From an uncultured Collinsella sp. (GTDB taxonomy: Bacteria > Actinomycetota > Coriobacteriia > Coriobacteriales > Coriobacteriaceae), in assembly GCA_902490305.1 (NCBI GenBank), contig CABUDI010000026.1:1-23370 (forward strand): 23,370 bases of DNA, written 5' to 3'. This document shows, one piece after another, positions 12,553 to 21,394 of the stretch (the stretch's first letter is position 1; each line of letters opens with the position of its first letter). The translations under genes and the position numbers were made by a program. Under the pieces are notes generated by a model. That model was given only the letters and a program-made list of their open reading frames with translations, had not been told where the DNA came from and searched no databases.

Positions 12553-14781
12553 ATGGAGCAATCGAGCCTGTTTGGTGACGGCGTGGACATCGATACCGAA
12601 ACACCCGCGACCGCGGAAGCCACCGCACCGGACGATGCCCGTGCCCAGGCGGCAGCGCGCGCGGCCGAGCTGCGCCACGAGCTCGATTACCACGCCTATC
12701 GCTACTACATGCTCGACGCGCCCGAGATCACGGACGCCGCCTTCGACAAAAAGCTCGTTGAGCTGCAGGAAATCGAGGCCACCTACCCCGACCTGGTGAC
12801 GCCCGACAGCTATACCCAGCGCGTGGGCGGCTACGTGAGCGAGCAGTTTACGCCGGTCACGCACATGGCGCGCATGTATTCCATGGACGATGCCATGGAC
12901 CTGGACGAGCTCGACGCTTGGCTTCAGCGCACCGAGGATGCGCTCGGTGCCGGTAGCGTCACCTATACCTGCGAGCTCAAGATCGACGGCCTGGGCGTGG
13001 CGCTTACCTACCAGAACGGCACCTTCGTGCGCGCCGCCACACGCGGCGATGGCACCACGGGCGAGGACGTGTCGCTCAACGTGCGTACCATCAAGGATGT
13101 GCCCATGCACCTGTCCGAGCCGGCGCTCGCCCACATGGGTGCCGACCGCGAGCGCGCCATCGAGGTGCGCGGCGAGGTTTATATGCCCAAGGGCAGCTTT
13201 GTTCGTTTGAACGACGAGGCCGATGCCGAGGGCCGCGATCCCTTCGCCAACCCGCGCAACGCCGCTGCAGGATCCCTGCGCCAAAAAGACCCCAAGGTCA
13301 CGGCGCGCCGCGACCTGGCCACCTTTATCTACGCCATCGCCGATACCGACCCGCTGCACGTCCACAGCCAGCGCGAGTTTCTCGATTGGCTGCGCAGCGC
13401 CGGCTTTAGCGTCAACCCCAACGTGGCACGCTGCGCCACGCCGGCCGAAGTCCACGAGTTCTGTGCTCAGGCGCTTGAGCACCGCGGTGACCTGGACTAC
13501 GACATCGACGGCGTGGTCGTAAAGGTGGACAGTTTTCAGCAGCAGCTCGACCTGGGCTTTACCGCCCGCGCACCGCGCTGGGCCATTGCCTTTAAGTTTC
13601 CGCCCGAGGAAAAGCAGACCGTCCTGCGCGAAATTCGCATCCAGGTGGGCCGCACCGGCGTGCTCACACCGGTCGCCGAGTTCGACCCAGTGACGGTCGC
13701 TGGCTCCACCATCGCGCGTGCCACGCTGCACAACATCGACGAGATCCGCCGCAAAAACGTGCGCGAGGGCGACACCATCATCGTGCATAAGGCAGGCGAC
13801 GTAATCCCCGAGGTCGTGGGCCCGGTGCTCGACAAGCGCCCGGCCGATTCGGTTGACTGGCACATGCCCGAGATCTGCCCCGTGTGCGGCAGCCCCGTGG
13901 TCCACGAGGATGGCGAGGTTGCCTACCGCTGTGTGTCCATCGACTGCCCCGCACAGCTCAAGGAGCGCTTGCTCCACTGGGTGAGCCGCGGCTGCATGGA
14001 CGTCGACGGCCTGGGCGACGAGATCGTCGACAAGATGATCGCCGCCGGTCTGATCCACGATGTCGCGGACTTCTACCAGCTCACGGTTGATGACATCGCC
14101 GGACTGGACACGGGGCGCGTGTACGCCAGCTCAAACAGCAAAAAGGGCGTCAAGAAGGGTGACCCCATTCCGGTAGGCCTCAAGACGGCCGAGAAAATCA
14201 TCGCCGAGCTCAACAAGTCCAAGAGCCAGCCGCTCGGTCGCGTGCTGTTTGCCCTGGGCATCCGCCACGTGGGCAAGAGCGTGGGCGAGGTCATCGCCGA
14301 GCGATTTCTGTCGATTGACAAGCTCGTCTTGGCGAGTGAAGAGGACATCGCCGAGTGCGAGGGCATCGGTCCTAAGATTGCGGCGAGCGTCAAGCAGTTC
14401 CTGGCCGTGCCCGAGAACCTTGCCGTGCTGGAGCGCCTGCGCCAGGCGGGCCTGTCGCTCGAGGTCGATTTGAGCGCCGCGCACGCGCAAGCCGCAGCCG
14501 ACGCTGGCGTGGCAGGCGAGCTCGCCGACGCACAGCCGCTTGCGGGTCTGACCTTCGTGCTGACCGGTACGCTCGTCAACCGCACGCGCGATGAGGCGGG
14601 CGCGGCGCTCAAGGTGCTCGGCGCCAAGGTTTCGGGCAGTGTGTCGAAGAAGACGAGCTATCTGGTCGCCGGCCCCAAGGCAGGCTCCAAGCTCACTAAG
14701 GCCGAGCAGCTGGGTGTGCCCGTGTTGGATGAGGACGCGCTCGAGCAGATCTTAGCTACTGGTGAGGTGCCGGAGGCGTAA
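12553..14781 (+). CDS. ligA: NAD-dependent DNA ligase
   Basis: A 742-residue LigA that joins nicks in DNA for replication and repair, using NAD+. Domains in order: Ia NMN-binding (about 35-105, with HELDYHAYRYYMLDAPEITDA), adenylation with the active lysine Lys143 in ELKIDGLG, OB fold (about 350-430), four-cysteine zinc finger (Cys442, Cys445, Cys460 and CPAQ near 465), helix-hairpin-helix repeats (about 480-620, with GIGPKIAASVKQF) and a C-terminal BRCT domain (about 665-742). It is slightly longer than usual because of an N-terminal extension and an internal insert near 500-530. ATG 12553 is seven bases after AAGGAG. The stop overlaps the start of a 59-codon ORF. Confidence 0.97.
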   Translation: MEQSSLFGDGVDIDTETPATAEATAPDDARAQAAARAAELRHELDYHAYRYYMLDAPEITDAAFDKKLVELQEIEATYPDLVTPDSYTQRVGGYVSEQFTPVTHMARMYSMDDAMDLDELDAWLQRTEDALGAGSVTYTCELKIDGLGVALTYQNGTFVRAATRGDGTTGEDVSLNVRTIKDVPMHLSEPALAHMGADRERAIEVRGEVYMPKGSFVRLNDEADAEGRDPFANPRNAAAGSLRQKDPKVTARRDLATFIYAIADTDPLHVHSQREFLDWLRSAGFSVNPNVARCATPAEVHEFCAQALEHRGDLDYDIDGVVVKVDSFQQQLDLGFTARAPRWAIAFKFPPEEKQTVLREIRIQVGRTGVLTPVAEFDPVTVAGSTIARATLHNIDEIRRKNVREGDTIIVHKAGDVIPEVVGPVLDKRPADSVDWHMPEICPVCGSPVVHEDGEVAYRCVSIDCPAQLKERLLHWVSRGCMDVDGLGDEIVDKMIAAGLIHDVADFYQLTVDDIAGLDTGRVYASSNSKKGVKKGDPIPVGLKTAEKIIAELNKSKSQPLGRVLFALGIRHVGKSVGEVIAERFLSIDKLVLASEEDIAECEGIGPKIAASVKQFLAVPENLAVLERLRQAGLSLEVDLSAAHAQAAADAGVAGELADAQPLAGLTFVLTGTLVNRTRDEAGAALKVLGAKVSGSVSKKTSYLVAGPKAGSKLTKAEQLGVPVLDEDALEQILATGEVPEA

Positions 14782-14960
14782 TGGATATCGAGAATCGCAA
14801 TTGCTCGCAGGTGGAAGGGCGCGCGAGGCATTCCCAAGTGCAGGCAAAAGAGCGCTTAATGATGCGAATTTGCGTTGCCGAGCGCGAGCGCGCGGCGGGT
14901 GCATCTCGCGATGCCTTTGAGGCGTTGACCGAGTTAGAGGCGAGGCTCGGTCTAGCCTAG
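14781..14960 (+). CDS. Small hypothetical protein overlapping the ligA stop
   Basis: A 59-codon ORF whose ATG shares one base with the ligA TAA (TAATG), preceded by GGAGG (14772-14776). Such an overlap is typical of translational coupling. The product is highly charged, with a helical, possibly coiled-coil C-terminal part (AFEALTELEARLGLA). I recognise no family. Its last nine bases overlap the 3' end of the convergent MerR gene. Confidence 0.5.
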   Translation: MDIENRNCSQVEGRARHSQVQAKERLMMRICVAERERAAGASRDAFEALTELEARLGLA

Positions 14961-15797
14961 AGAGACCGGCACCGTGATCTGCGTCACGTAGGTTGCCGGA
15001 TCATCGCTGATGATGTCGTCGATCAGGGCGATCTCGCGCGATGGACCGGCGGGCGTCAGGTTGTGTTCGCGCATATAGCTGAGCAGCTGCTCATAGCGCG
15101 GGGCTGCTTGCCCGTGCGTGCCGCGGAAGCTTATGGTCAGGCAGCGCGCGGCAGGTCGCGTCTCAACGTCGCCCAAGTACCCATCGGTGTCATCGAGCAG
15201 CAGAAAGACCTCGTCGTAGCCATCAAAGTCACCGGCTGCCAGGCGTTCGGGCGCGATACCTACACCCAGATTGCCCAGATAGGCAAAGGTTTCGTGCTGT
15301 CCCTGCTGAAGCTGGCGGATATGCCATCCCAGCGAATAGGCGTCGGTGGGATTGACGCGCTCGTGCAGCGTGGCACAGCGAAGTTCGGGTTCCTCGATTT
15401 CGCTAATGGTGTCGAGATCAGCATTCAAAGCGCCATGAAGCAAGGCAAGCCGCTGGTCAATCTTGCGCGACATGCGCTCCAGCTCACGCCGCTTGTGCTC
15501 AATTAACTCCTGTTGCTTGGTCAGTTGCCGTTGCATCAAATCCATATCGCGCGTAGTGACAAACTCGCGAATTTGCGCCAGCGGCAGGTCGAGAACGCGC
15601 AGGTTGCCGATGGTGTTGAGGGTAGAGAGCTGCCGGGATCCGTAGTAGCGGTACCCACTCGTCGGATCGACATATGCCGGCTCCAATAGCCCCATCTGTT
15701 CGTAATGGCGCAGTGTGCCCACGCTCAAATTGAGCAAGCGCGCCACCTCGCCAATGCGGAGCAGGCCCTCGGTGTGTTCGCTTGGCATGTCGGTCAC
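14952..15797 (-). CDS. MerR family multidrug-type regulator with GyrI-like effector domain
   Basis: A 281-residue regulator. Residues 13-80 form the MerR winged helix (LRIGEVARLLNLSVGTLRHYEQMGLLEP, then the SGYRYYGSRQLSTL wing). A long coiled-coil dimerisation helix (about 90-130) follows, and the C-terminal half resembles the GyrI-like drug-binding domain of BmrR-type activators. GTG 15797 is chosen as the start because GGAG lies seven bases upstream; ATG 15788 is an alternative. It lies 54 bp downstream of the MATE pump on the same strand, so the two are probably co-transcribed from a MerR-type promoter at 17240-17270 that the regulator itself would activate. Confidence 0.9.
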   Translation of the reverse strand: MTDMPSEHTEGLLRIGEVARLLNLSVGTLRHYEQMGLLEPAYVDPTSGYRYYGSRQLSTLNTIGNLRVLDLPLAQIREFVTTRDMDLMQRQLTKQQELIEHKRRELERMSRKIDQRLALLHGALNADLDTISEIEEPELRCATLHERVNPTDAYSLGWHIRQLQQGQHETFAYLGNLGVGIAPERLAAGDFDGYDEVFLLLDDTDGYLGDVETRPAARCLTISFRGTHGQAAPRYEQLLSYMREHNLTPAGPSREIALIDDIISDDPATYVTQITVPVSLG

Positions 15798-15851
15798 AGG
15801 ACCGCTCCTTTCGGTAAAACAGGGGAGAGGCGCTAGGCCTGCGTCGCCTCG

Positions 15852-17198
15852 CTACGCCACCAGCTTGTCAAAAGTTCCGCGCCGGTTGAGCACAGTAAAT
15901 GCAATCACGCAGATGACTGCCGACAAAATCGAACCGCACGGCGAGGCGATGCCCATGGGAAACAACGTATCGGAATAGGCGTTCGACAGCAGCCACGCGC
16001 CGGGCACGCGAATGAGCGCCACGGCCAGCACGTTGTGCGCAAAGCCGATGTAGCTCTTGCCGTATGCAGCGAAAAAGCCGCTAAAGCAAATGTGGATGCC
16101 GGCAAAAATCGCGTCGAAAATGTAGCTGCGCATATAGCCGGTACCGGCGGCGACTACCGCAGCGTCCTTGGCAAAAAAGCCGATAAACGCCGGCGCCACC
16201 AGCCACATCAGCACCGTGATCAGGCAGCCGTACACCACCGAGATGGTCATGGCATCCTTGAGCACCTGACGTGCGCGGTCGCCCTTGCCCGCGCCGGCGT
16301 TTTGCGCCGTGAGTGCGCTGACGGTGGCGCCCATGGAACTCGGCACAATGAACAAAAAGCTGATCATCTTTTCGACCAGGCCCACGGCGGCAGCGTCGAC
16401 CAGGCCGCGGTGGTTGGCGATGACGGTGATGAACATAAACGCCACCTGGATGCAGCCGTCCTGCACGGCCACGGGCACGCCGATCTTAAGAATGCTGCCG
16501 AGCACCTCGGGCTGGGGGTGCAGGTCGCTGCGCTTAACGTGGATGTTCGTACGGCGGCTTTTGAGCCACACGAGCGCGAGGGCAACGCTGGCTGTCTGCG
16601 CGGTCACCGTGCCGAGCGCCGCGCCCACGGGGCCGAGCCCCATGTGGCCGATAAACAGAAAATCAAGCGCGATATTAATGATGCACGCCACGCCGATCAC
16701 GTACATGGGCGAGCGCGAATCGCCCAGCCCGCGAAAGATGGCCGAAAGAATGTTGTACGCGGCGATAAAGGGAATGCCCATAAAGCAGATACGCAGGTAG
16801 GCGGCGGTGCCTTCGACCGCCTCGGCCGGCGTGCCAATGAGCGCCACAATCTGCGGGCACAGTGCGAGCAAGATGGCTGCCAGCACCACCGAGACACCCA
16901 TAAAGAGCGTGATGGTGTTGCCGATGGCGGTCTCGGCGCGGTCGAAGCGGCGCGAGCCCACGGCGTGGCCGACGATGACCGTCGTTCCCATGGCCAGGCC
17001 CACGAGCGTCACGGTAATGATATAGAGCGTCTGCGCGCCATTGCCCACGGCGGTGATGCCGGCGGCGCCGCTAAACTGCCCCATCATGTACAGGTCGGCC
17101 ATGCCGTAGAGCATCTGCAAAAAGTACGAAAGCATATAGGGCAGGGCGAAGACCGCGATGGTCTTGAGGACATTGCCGCGTGTGAGGTCGTGTTCCAT
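15852..17198 (-). CDS. MATE family multidrug efflux protein
   Basis: A 448-residue transporter with about 12 hydrophobic segments in two repeats. MATE pumps export cationic drugs and metabolites by sodium or proton antiport across the cytoplasmic membrane. Family features include the N-terminal ADLYMMGQFSGAAGITAVG, the VGHAVGSRRFDRAE loop and the internal ALTAQNAGAGKGDRA repeat. Start ATG 17198 gives the normal length. The cargo cannot be inferred. It is transcribed from a long-spacer promoter and lies just upstream of the MerR regulator gene on the same strand. Confidence 0.92.
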   Translation of the reverse strand: MEHDLTRGNVLKTIAVFALPYMLSYFLQMLYGMADLYMMGQFSGAAGITAVGNGAQTLYIITVTLVGLAMGTTVIVGHAVGSRRFDRAETAIGNTITLFMGVSVVLAAILLALCPQIVALIGTPAEAVEGTAAYLRICFMGIPFIAAYNILSAIFRGLGDSRSPMYVIGVACIINIALDFLFIGHMGLGPVGAALGTVTAQTASVALALVWLKSRRTNIHVKRSDLHPQPEVLGSILKIGVPVAVQDGCIQVAFMFITVIANHRGLVDAAAVGLVEKMISFLFIVPSSMGATVSALTAQNAGAGKGDRARQVLKDAMTISVVYGCLITVLMWLVAPAFIGFFAKDAAVVAAGTGYMRSYIFDAIFAGIHICFSGFFAAYGKSYIGFAHNVLAVALIRVPGAWLLSNAYSDTLFPMGIASPCGSILSAVICVIAFTVLNRRGTFDKLVA

Positions 17199-17239
17199 GG
17201 GCGGGCGCTTTCTGGCTTGGGTCGTTTGCGTACCAGTGT

Positions 17240-17270
17240 AGTGAAAACCCTACAACGATTGTAGAGTCAA
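17240..17270 (-). promoter_or_regulatory. MerR-type promoter for the MATE-MerR operon
   Basis: Minus-strand TTGACT (17265-17270) and TTCACT (17240-17245) are 19 bp apart, longer than the usual 17. The spacer holds a perfect dyad of CTACAA/TTGTAG arms (17250-17264). MerR-family activators bind such spacer dyads and untwist the DNA to bring the two boxes into register. The MATE start codon is about 42 bp downstream. Confidence 0.75.
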
Positions 17271-17370
17271 GGTTTGTGTTGGCAGTGGGGCGAAAAAGTC
17301 ACGCATGCGTTCATTTCCAATTGAATACAGGGGCGCGCCCTGCAAGCTTGGTGCCTGCGCCAACCTTACA

Positions 17371-17418
17371 GAAATCGATTTCGGAACACTTGACACCGCT
17401 GCACGGCGCGCCATAATA
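17371..17418 (+). promoter_or_regulatory. Promoter of the ABC exporter operon with upstream palindrome
   Basis: TTGACA (17390-17395) and CATAAT (17412-17417) are separated by 16 bp. A perfect 12-bp palindrome GAAATCGATTTC (17371-17382) ends 7 bp before the -35. It resembles the KdgR-like operator core at two loci above, but the outer bases differ, so a different LacI-type protein or activator could bind. Confidence 0.65.
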
Positions 17419-17458
17419 CGTGGGTTTGCGAACAACGTTTGATGGGGGATGAACCTGC

Positions 17459-19288
17459 GTGCGCAATCTCAAGATTCTGTTTTCCTACCTGGGGGCATAC
17501 CGCCGCGATGCCATACTCGGCGTACTCTTTGTGACTGCCGAGACGGCGCTCGAGCTGTTTATCCCGGTCATCATGGCAAATATCATCGACGTGGGCGTGC
17601 CCGCGGGCGACATCAACTACATGCTGTTGCAGGGCACGTATATGTTGGCATGCGCCGCATGTTCGCTGGTACTTGGCTTGGGCTATGCACGCACGTCTGC
17701 TCGCGTCGCTTCGGGGCTGGGCGCTAACCTGCGCGAGGCCGAGTATCGTAAGATCCAGACGCTCGCTTTTGGCAATCTGGACAACTACGACGCCAGCTCG
17801 CTCGTCACGCGCATGACCACCGACATCACCGTGATTCAAAACGCCGTAGGTAACGGCTTCCGCCCCATGGTGCGCGGGCCGGTAAATCTGGTCATGGGCC
17901 TCGTCTACGCTTTTGCGCTCTCGCGTGAGCTCGCGGCGGTCTTTGCCGTCATTCTGCCGATGCTCGCCATCGTGCTCGGTATCATTACCGTGCGCGTGAG
18001 CCCGCTCTACCGCCAACTCCAGACCTCGATGGACCACCTTAACGGCGTGGTGCAAGAGGACCTTACCGCCGTGCGCGCCGTGAAGGCTTACGTGCGCGCC
18101 GAGCACGAGTGCGACAAGTTCGACACCGTCAATACCGAGCTCGCCGGCACGGCGACCAAGACCTTCGGCACCGCCGTGCTCAACCTGCCGGTGTTTCAAC
18201 TCTCGATGTATGTGGCTGCGCTCTCTATCCTGTGGATTGGCGGCCGCATGATCATCGAAGGTCGCTTGGGCGTGGGCTCGCTCACGGGCTTTATGAGCTA
18301 TGTGCTGCTGATCATGAACTCGCTCATGATGATTTCCAACGTGTTTTTGCTGCTCACGCGCGCTCTTACGAGTGTGGGCCGTATCGCAGAGGTGCTCGAT
18401 GAGGAACCCTTTATCGCCAATCCTGCGGGAGACCTCGCGACTGTGGCGCCGGCGGACGGCAGTATTGAGTTTCGCGACGTTTCCTTTAAATACCGCGCGG
18501 ATGCAGCCGAGGATGTGCTCGAGCATATCGACCTTCGCATCGAGAGCGGCTCGACGGTGGGCATCCTCGGCGGCACGGGCTCGGGCAAGAGCTCGCTTGT
18601 GCAGCTGATTGCGCGCCTGTACGACGCCACTGAGGGCACCGTGCTTGTGGGCGGACACGACGTGCGCGACTACGACCTGGCTACCTTGCGCGACGCGGTG
18701 GGAATTGTGCTGCAAAAGAATGTGCTGTTCACGGGCACCGTGCGCGAGAACCTGCAGTGGGGCAATCCGCAGGCGTCGGACGATGAGCTCCTCGCGGCTT
18801 GCCGCGCGGCGTGCGTGGACGAGTTCCTTGATCGCATCGGCGGGCTGGACGGCGAGTTGGGCCAAGGCGGCGCCGGTGTTTCGGGTGGCCAGAAGCAGCG
18901 CCTGTGCATCGCGCGCACGCTGCTCAAGCATCCGCGCGTGCTCATTTTTGATGACTCCACCAGCGCGGTCGATATGGCGACCGACGCTAAGATTCGCGAG
19001 CACATCGCTCGGATTCCTGATACGACGGTGCTCATCATCGCCCAGCGCATCGCGAGTGTCATGGATGCCGATCACATTGTGGTGTTGGACGACGGTCGTG
19101 TCCACGGCGTGGGCACGCACGAGGAACTGCTGGCGGGCGACAACATCTACCAGGAGATTTACGCCTCGCAGATGGAGTTTGCGGGGAACGCGGACGCCGC
19201 CGGAGGCAGCGACGATGGCTGCGCGAATAATCCGTTTTCTTCCGTCCCCAGCGGATCGACCTTGGAAGGGGGTGAGCGCCATGCCTAA
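17459..19288 (+). CDS. ABC exporter subunit, catalytically degenerate half
   Basis: A 609-residue half transporter: six transmembrane helices (about 15-310) then a nucleotide-binding domain (about 340-575). Walker A has Lys377 (GGTGSGKSS), and the signature VSGGQKQRL is intact. The catalytic Walker B glutamate is aspartate (Asp499 in LIFDDSTSAVD) and the H-loop histidine is glutamine (Gln529 in IIAQRIASV). This pattern marks the subunit that forms the degenerate site in heterodimeric type IV exporters. GTG 17459 is the start, with GGGGG about ten bases upstream. The next subunit overlaps by eight bases. Export of drugs or a lipid/peptide is possible; substrate unknown. Confidence 0.93.
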   Translation: MRNLKILFSYLGAYRRDAILGVLFVTAETALELFIPVIMANIIDVGVPAGDINYMLLQGTYMLACAACSLVLGLGYARTSARVASGLGANLREAEYRKIQTLAFGNLDNYDASSLVTRMTTDITVIQNAVGNGFRPMVRGPVNLVMGLVYAFALSRELAAVFAVILPMLAIVLGIITVRVSPLYRQLQTSMDHLNGVVQEDLTAVRAVKAYVRAEHECDKFDTVNTELAGTATKTFGTAVLNLPVFQLSMYVAALSILWIGGRMIIEGRLGVGSLTGFMSYVLLIMNSLMMISNVFLLLTRALTSVGRIAEVLDEEPFIANPAGDLATVAPADGSIEFRDVSFKYRADAAEDVLEHIDLRIESGSTVGILGGTGSGKSSLVQLIARLYDATEGTVLVGGHDVRDYDLATLRDAVGIVLQKNVLFTGTVRENLQWGNPQASDDELLAACRAACVDEFLDRIGGLDGELGQGGAGVSGGQKQRLCIARTLLKHPRVLIFDDSTSAVDMATDAKIREHIARIPDTTVLIIAQRIASVMDADHIVVLDDGRVHGVGTHEELLAGDNIYQEIYASQMEFAGNADAAGGSDDGCANNPFSSVPSGSTLEGGERHA

Positions 19289-21179
19289 GACCGCAGCCCA
19301 AGCACGCCCGGCCGACCTCAAGCGCACTGTGCGCCGCCTGCTCTCCTACATGGGGCATGCCAAGTTCTCGTTGCTCGCGGTGGGCGTGCTCGCCTCCGTC
19401 GCCGCCATCGCGAGCCTCGCCGGCACCTACATGGTGCGCCCCATCGTTAACGGTTTGGCTACGGGCGGGGAGGAACTGCTCGCCAAGCAGGTCATCCTGA
19501 CGGCGATCATCTACGCCGCGGGCGTGCTCTCGGCTCTGGGCTACTCGCAGATTATGGTGCGCGCGGCCCAGCGCGTGGTCTCCGATATTCGTCGCGACCT
19601 GTTCGCGCACATCCAGACGCTGCCGCTCAGTTATTTTGACAGCACGCGCTCGGGCGACATCATGAGCTTTTTCACCAACGACGTCGACACCGTCTCCGAG
19701 GCGCTCAACAACAGCTTTGCCAACGTAATTCAGGCCGCCATTCAGGTTGTGGGCACCACGGCCATGCTCATCATCCTTAACTGGCAGCTCACGATTATTA
19801 CGCTCGTGTGCGATGTGGCCATTGTGCTGTACGCGCGCTACTCGGGCGCGCGCTCTAAGCGTTTCTTTGCCGCCCAGCAGGCATCGCTTGGCGACCTGGA
19901 CGGATATATCGAAGAGATGGTCTCGGGTCAAAAGGTCATCAAGGTCTTTAACCGCGAGGCAGCGAATGTCGCCGGCTTCACCTGCCGCAACGACGAGCTT
20001 CGCCGCACCGGCACCGCCGCCGTGAGCTATGCCAACTCCATGGTGCCCATGACCGTCGTGATTGGCTACGTCAACTATGCCATCGTCGCCGTGGCGGGCG
20101 GCATGCTCTGCATCAAGGGGCTCGCCGACGTGGGCGCGCTCGCGAGCTACCTGGTCTTTGTGCGCCAGGCGGCCATGCCCATCAACCAGTTTACGCAGCT
20201 TGGCAACTTTTTGCTCAACGCGCTGGCCGGTGCCGAGCGCCTGTTTGCCGCCATGGACCTTAAGCCCGAGGTGGACGAGGGTTGCGTGGAGCTGGTGCAG
20301 ACGGGCGACGCCGCGTGGGCGTGGAAGATTCCCGAGGGCCAGGGCGTGGGCGCGTACGGGCACTTGCATGACGTGGCTGCCGTTGATGATTCGGGTCGCG
20401 CGGTGGCCGCCGACGGTACCGAGCTAACGTGCGGTTTGGTCCCGCTTGCCGGCGACGTACGCTTCCATGCCGTGGACTTTTCCTACGTGCCGGGCACCCG
20501 CGTGCTCACGGATCTCAACCTGTTTGCTAAGCCGGGGCAAAAAATCGCGTTTGTGGGCTCGACGGGTGCCGGAAAGACGACCATCACTAACCTCATCAAC
20601 CGCTTCTACGAGGTCGATGACGGCGAGATCACGTACGACGGCATCGACGTCAAGCACATTGCCAAGGCCAGCCTGCGCGGATCGCTCGGCATTGTGCTGC
20701 AGGACACGCACCTGTTTAGCGGCACCATTGCGCAGAACATTCGCTTTGGCAAGCTCGACGCGACCGACGAGGAGGTGCGCGCCGCCGCCGAGGCCGCCTG
20801 CGCGGATTCGTTTATTCGCCGCCTGCCTAGAGGGTACGACACGCCGGTCACGGCCGACGGCGCCAACCTGTCGCAGGGCCAGCGCCAGCTGCTCGCCATC
20901 GCGCGCGTGGCCGTCGCCGATCCGCCGGTGCTCATCCTGGACGAGGCCACGAGCTCCATTGACACGCGCACCGAAAAGCTCATCGAGCGCGGTATGGACC
21001 GCATCATGCGCGGACGCACCACGTTTATGATCGCGCACCGCCTGTCCACCGTCCGCGACGCCGACGCCATCATGGTCCTCGAACACGGCCGCATCATCGA
21101 GCGCGGCACCCACGAAGAGCTGCTCGCTCAGCACGGCGAATACTGGCAACTGGCGCATGGCTTAAAAGAGTTGGATTAA
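19281..21179 (+). CDS. ABC exporter subunit, catalytically competent half
   Basis: A 632-residue half transporter, partner of the preceding gene. It has six transmembrane helices (about 25-310), a roughly 60-residue insert (about 335-395, WAWKIPEGQGVGAYGH) before the nucleotide-binding domain, Walker A Lys432 (STGAGKT), signature LSQGQRQLL, Walker B Glu555 (LILDEATSSID) and H-loop His586 (MIAHRLSTV), so this subunit supplies the intact catalytic residues. ATG 19281 overlaps the end of the upstream gene and follows GGAAGGGGGTGAG. Co-translation of a heterodimer is expected. Substrate unknown. There is no clear terminator; the following palindrome may serve. Confidence 0.93.
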   Translation: MPKTAAQARPADLKRTVRRLLSYMGHAKFSLLAVGVLASVAAIASLAGTYMVRPIVNGLATGGEELLAKQVILTAIIYAAGVLSALGYSQIMVRAAQRVVSDIRRDLFAHIQTLPLSYFDSTRSGDIMSFFTNDVDTVSEALNNSFANVIQAAIQVVGTTAMLIILNWQLTIITLVCDVAIVLYARYSGARSKRFFAAQQASLGDLDGYIEEMVSGQKVIKVFNREAANVAGFTCRNDELRRTGTAAVSYANSMVPMTVVIGYVNYAIVAVAGGMLCIKGLADVGALASYLVFVRQAAMPINQFTQLGNFLLNALAGAERLFAAMDLKPEVDEGCVELVQTGDAAWAWKIPEGQGVGAYGHLHDVAAVDDSGRAVAADGTELTCGLVPLAGDVRFHAVDFSYVPGTRVLTDLNLFAKPGQKIAFVGSTGAGKTTITNLINRFYEVDDGEITYDGIDVKHIAKASLRGSLGIVLQDTHLFSGTIAQNIRFGKLDATDEEVRAAAEAACADSFIRRLPRGYDTPVTADGANLSQGQRQLLAIARVAVADPPVLILDEATSSIDTRTEKLIERGMDRIMRGRTTFMIAHRLSTVRDADAIMVLEHGRIIERGTHEELLAQHGEYWQLAHGLKELD

Positions 21180-21227
21180 CCTGTTCGAGCACGATGCTTT
21201 GACCCCTCTACGCTCTTCACCTCGCCT

Positions 21228-21294
21228 CAAACCATCACAACATTCGACGTTTTTTGCCAATATCGGGAAAAGCATCGAATGTTGTGATGGTTTG
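21228..21294. repeat. Palindromic repeat B1
   Basis: 20-bp perfect arms (21228-21247 with 21275-21294) enclose a 27-nt loop containing complementary T-rich and A-rich tracts. It is nearly identical to 22470-22536, with two exceptions in the arms that compensate each other (an A-T pair becomes G-C). It lies 48 bp after the ABC exporter stop. Confidence 0.85.
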
Positions 21295-21394
21295 TATGCC
21301 ACTCGACCGGGCGGGATCGCTTTCCTGCGCACGAAGGTGTGCGGACCCGTGAGCAGGGGAATAAGATTGGTTATCCGACTCCATTGGAGGGCTC

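Noticed and set aside
12412..14058. A long open frame of about 548 codons on the minus strand.
   Set aside because: It is the antisense shadow of ligA in GC-rich DNA and the predicted sequence shows no recognisable domain. Long antisense frames over htrA, glnA and the ABC genes were dropped for the same reason.
17366..19327. A 653-codon minus-strand frame opposite the first ABC subunit.
   Set aside because: Histidine- and arginine-rich composition without domains, complementary to a clearly conserved ABC gene.
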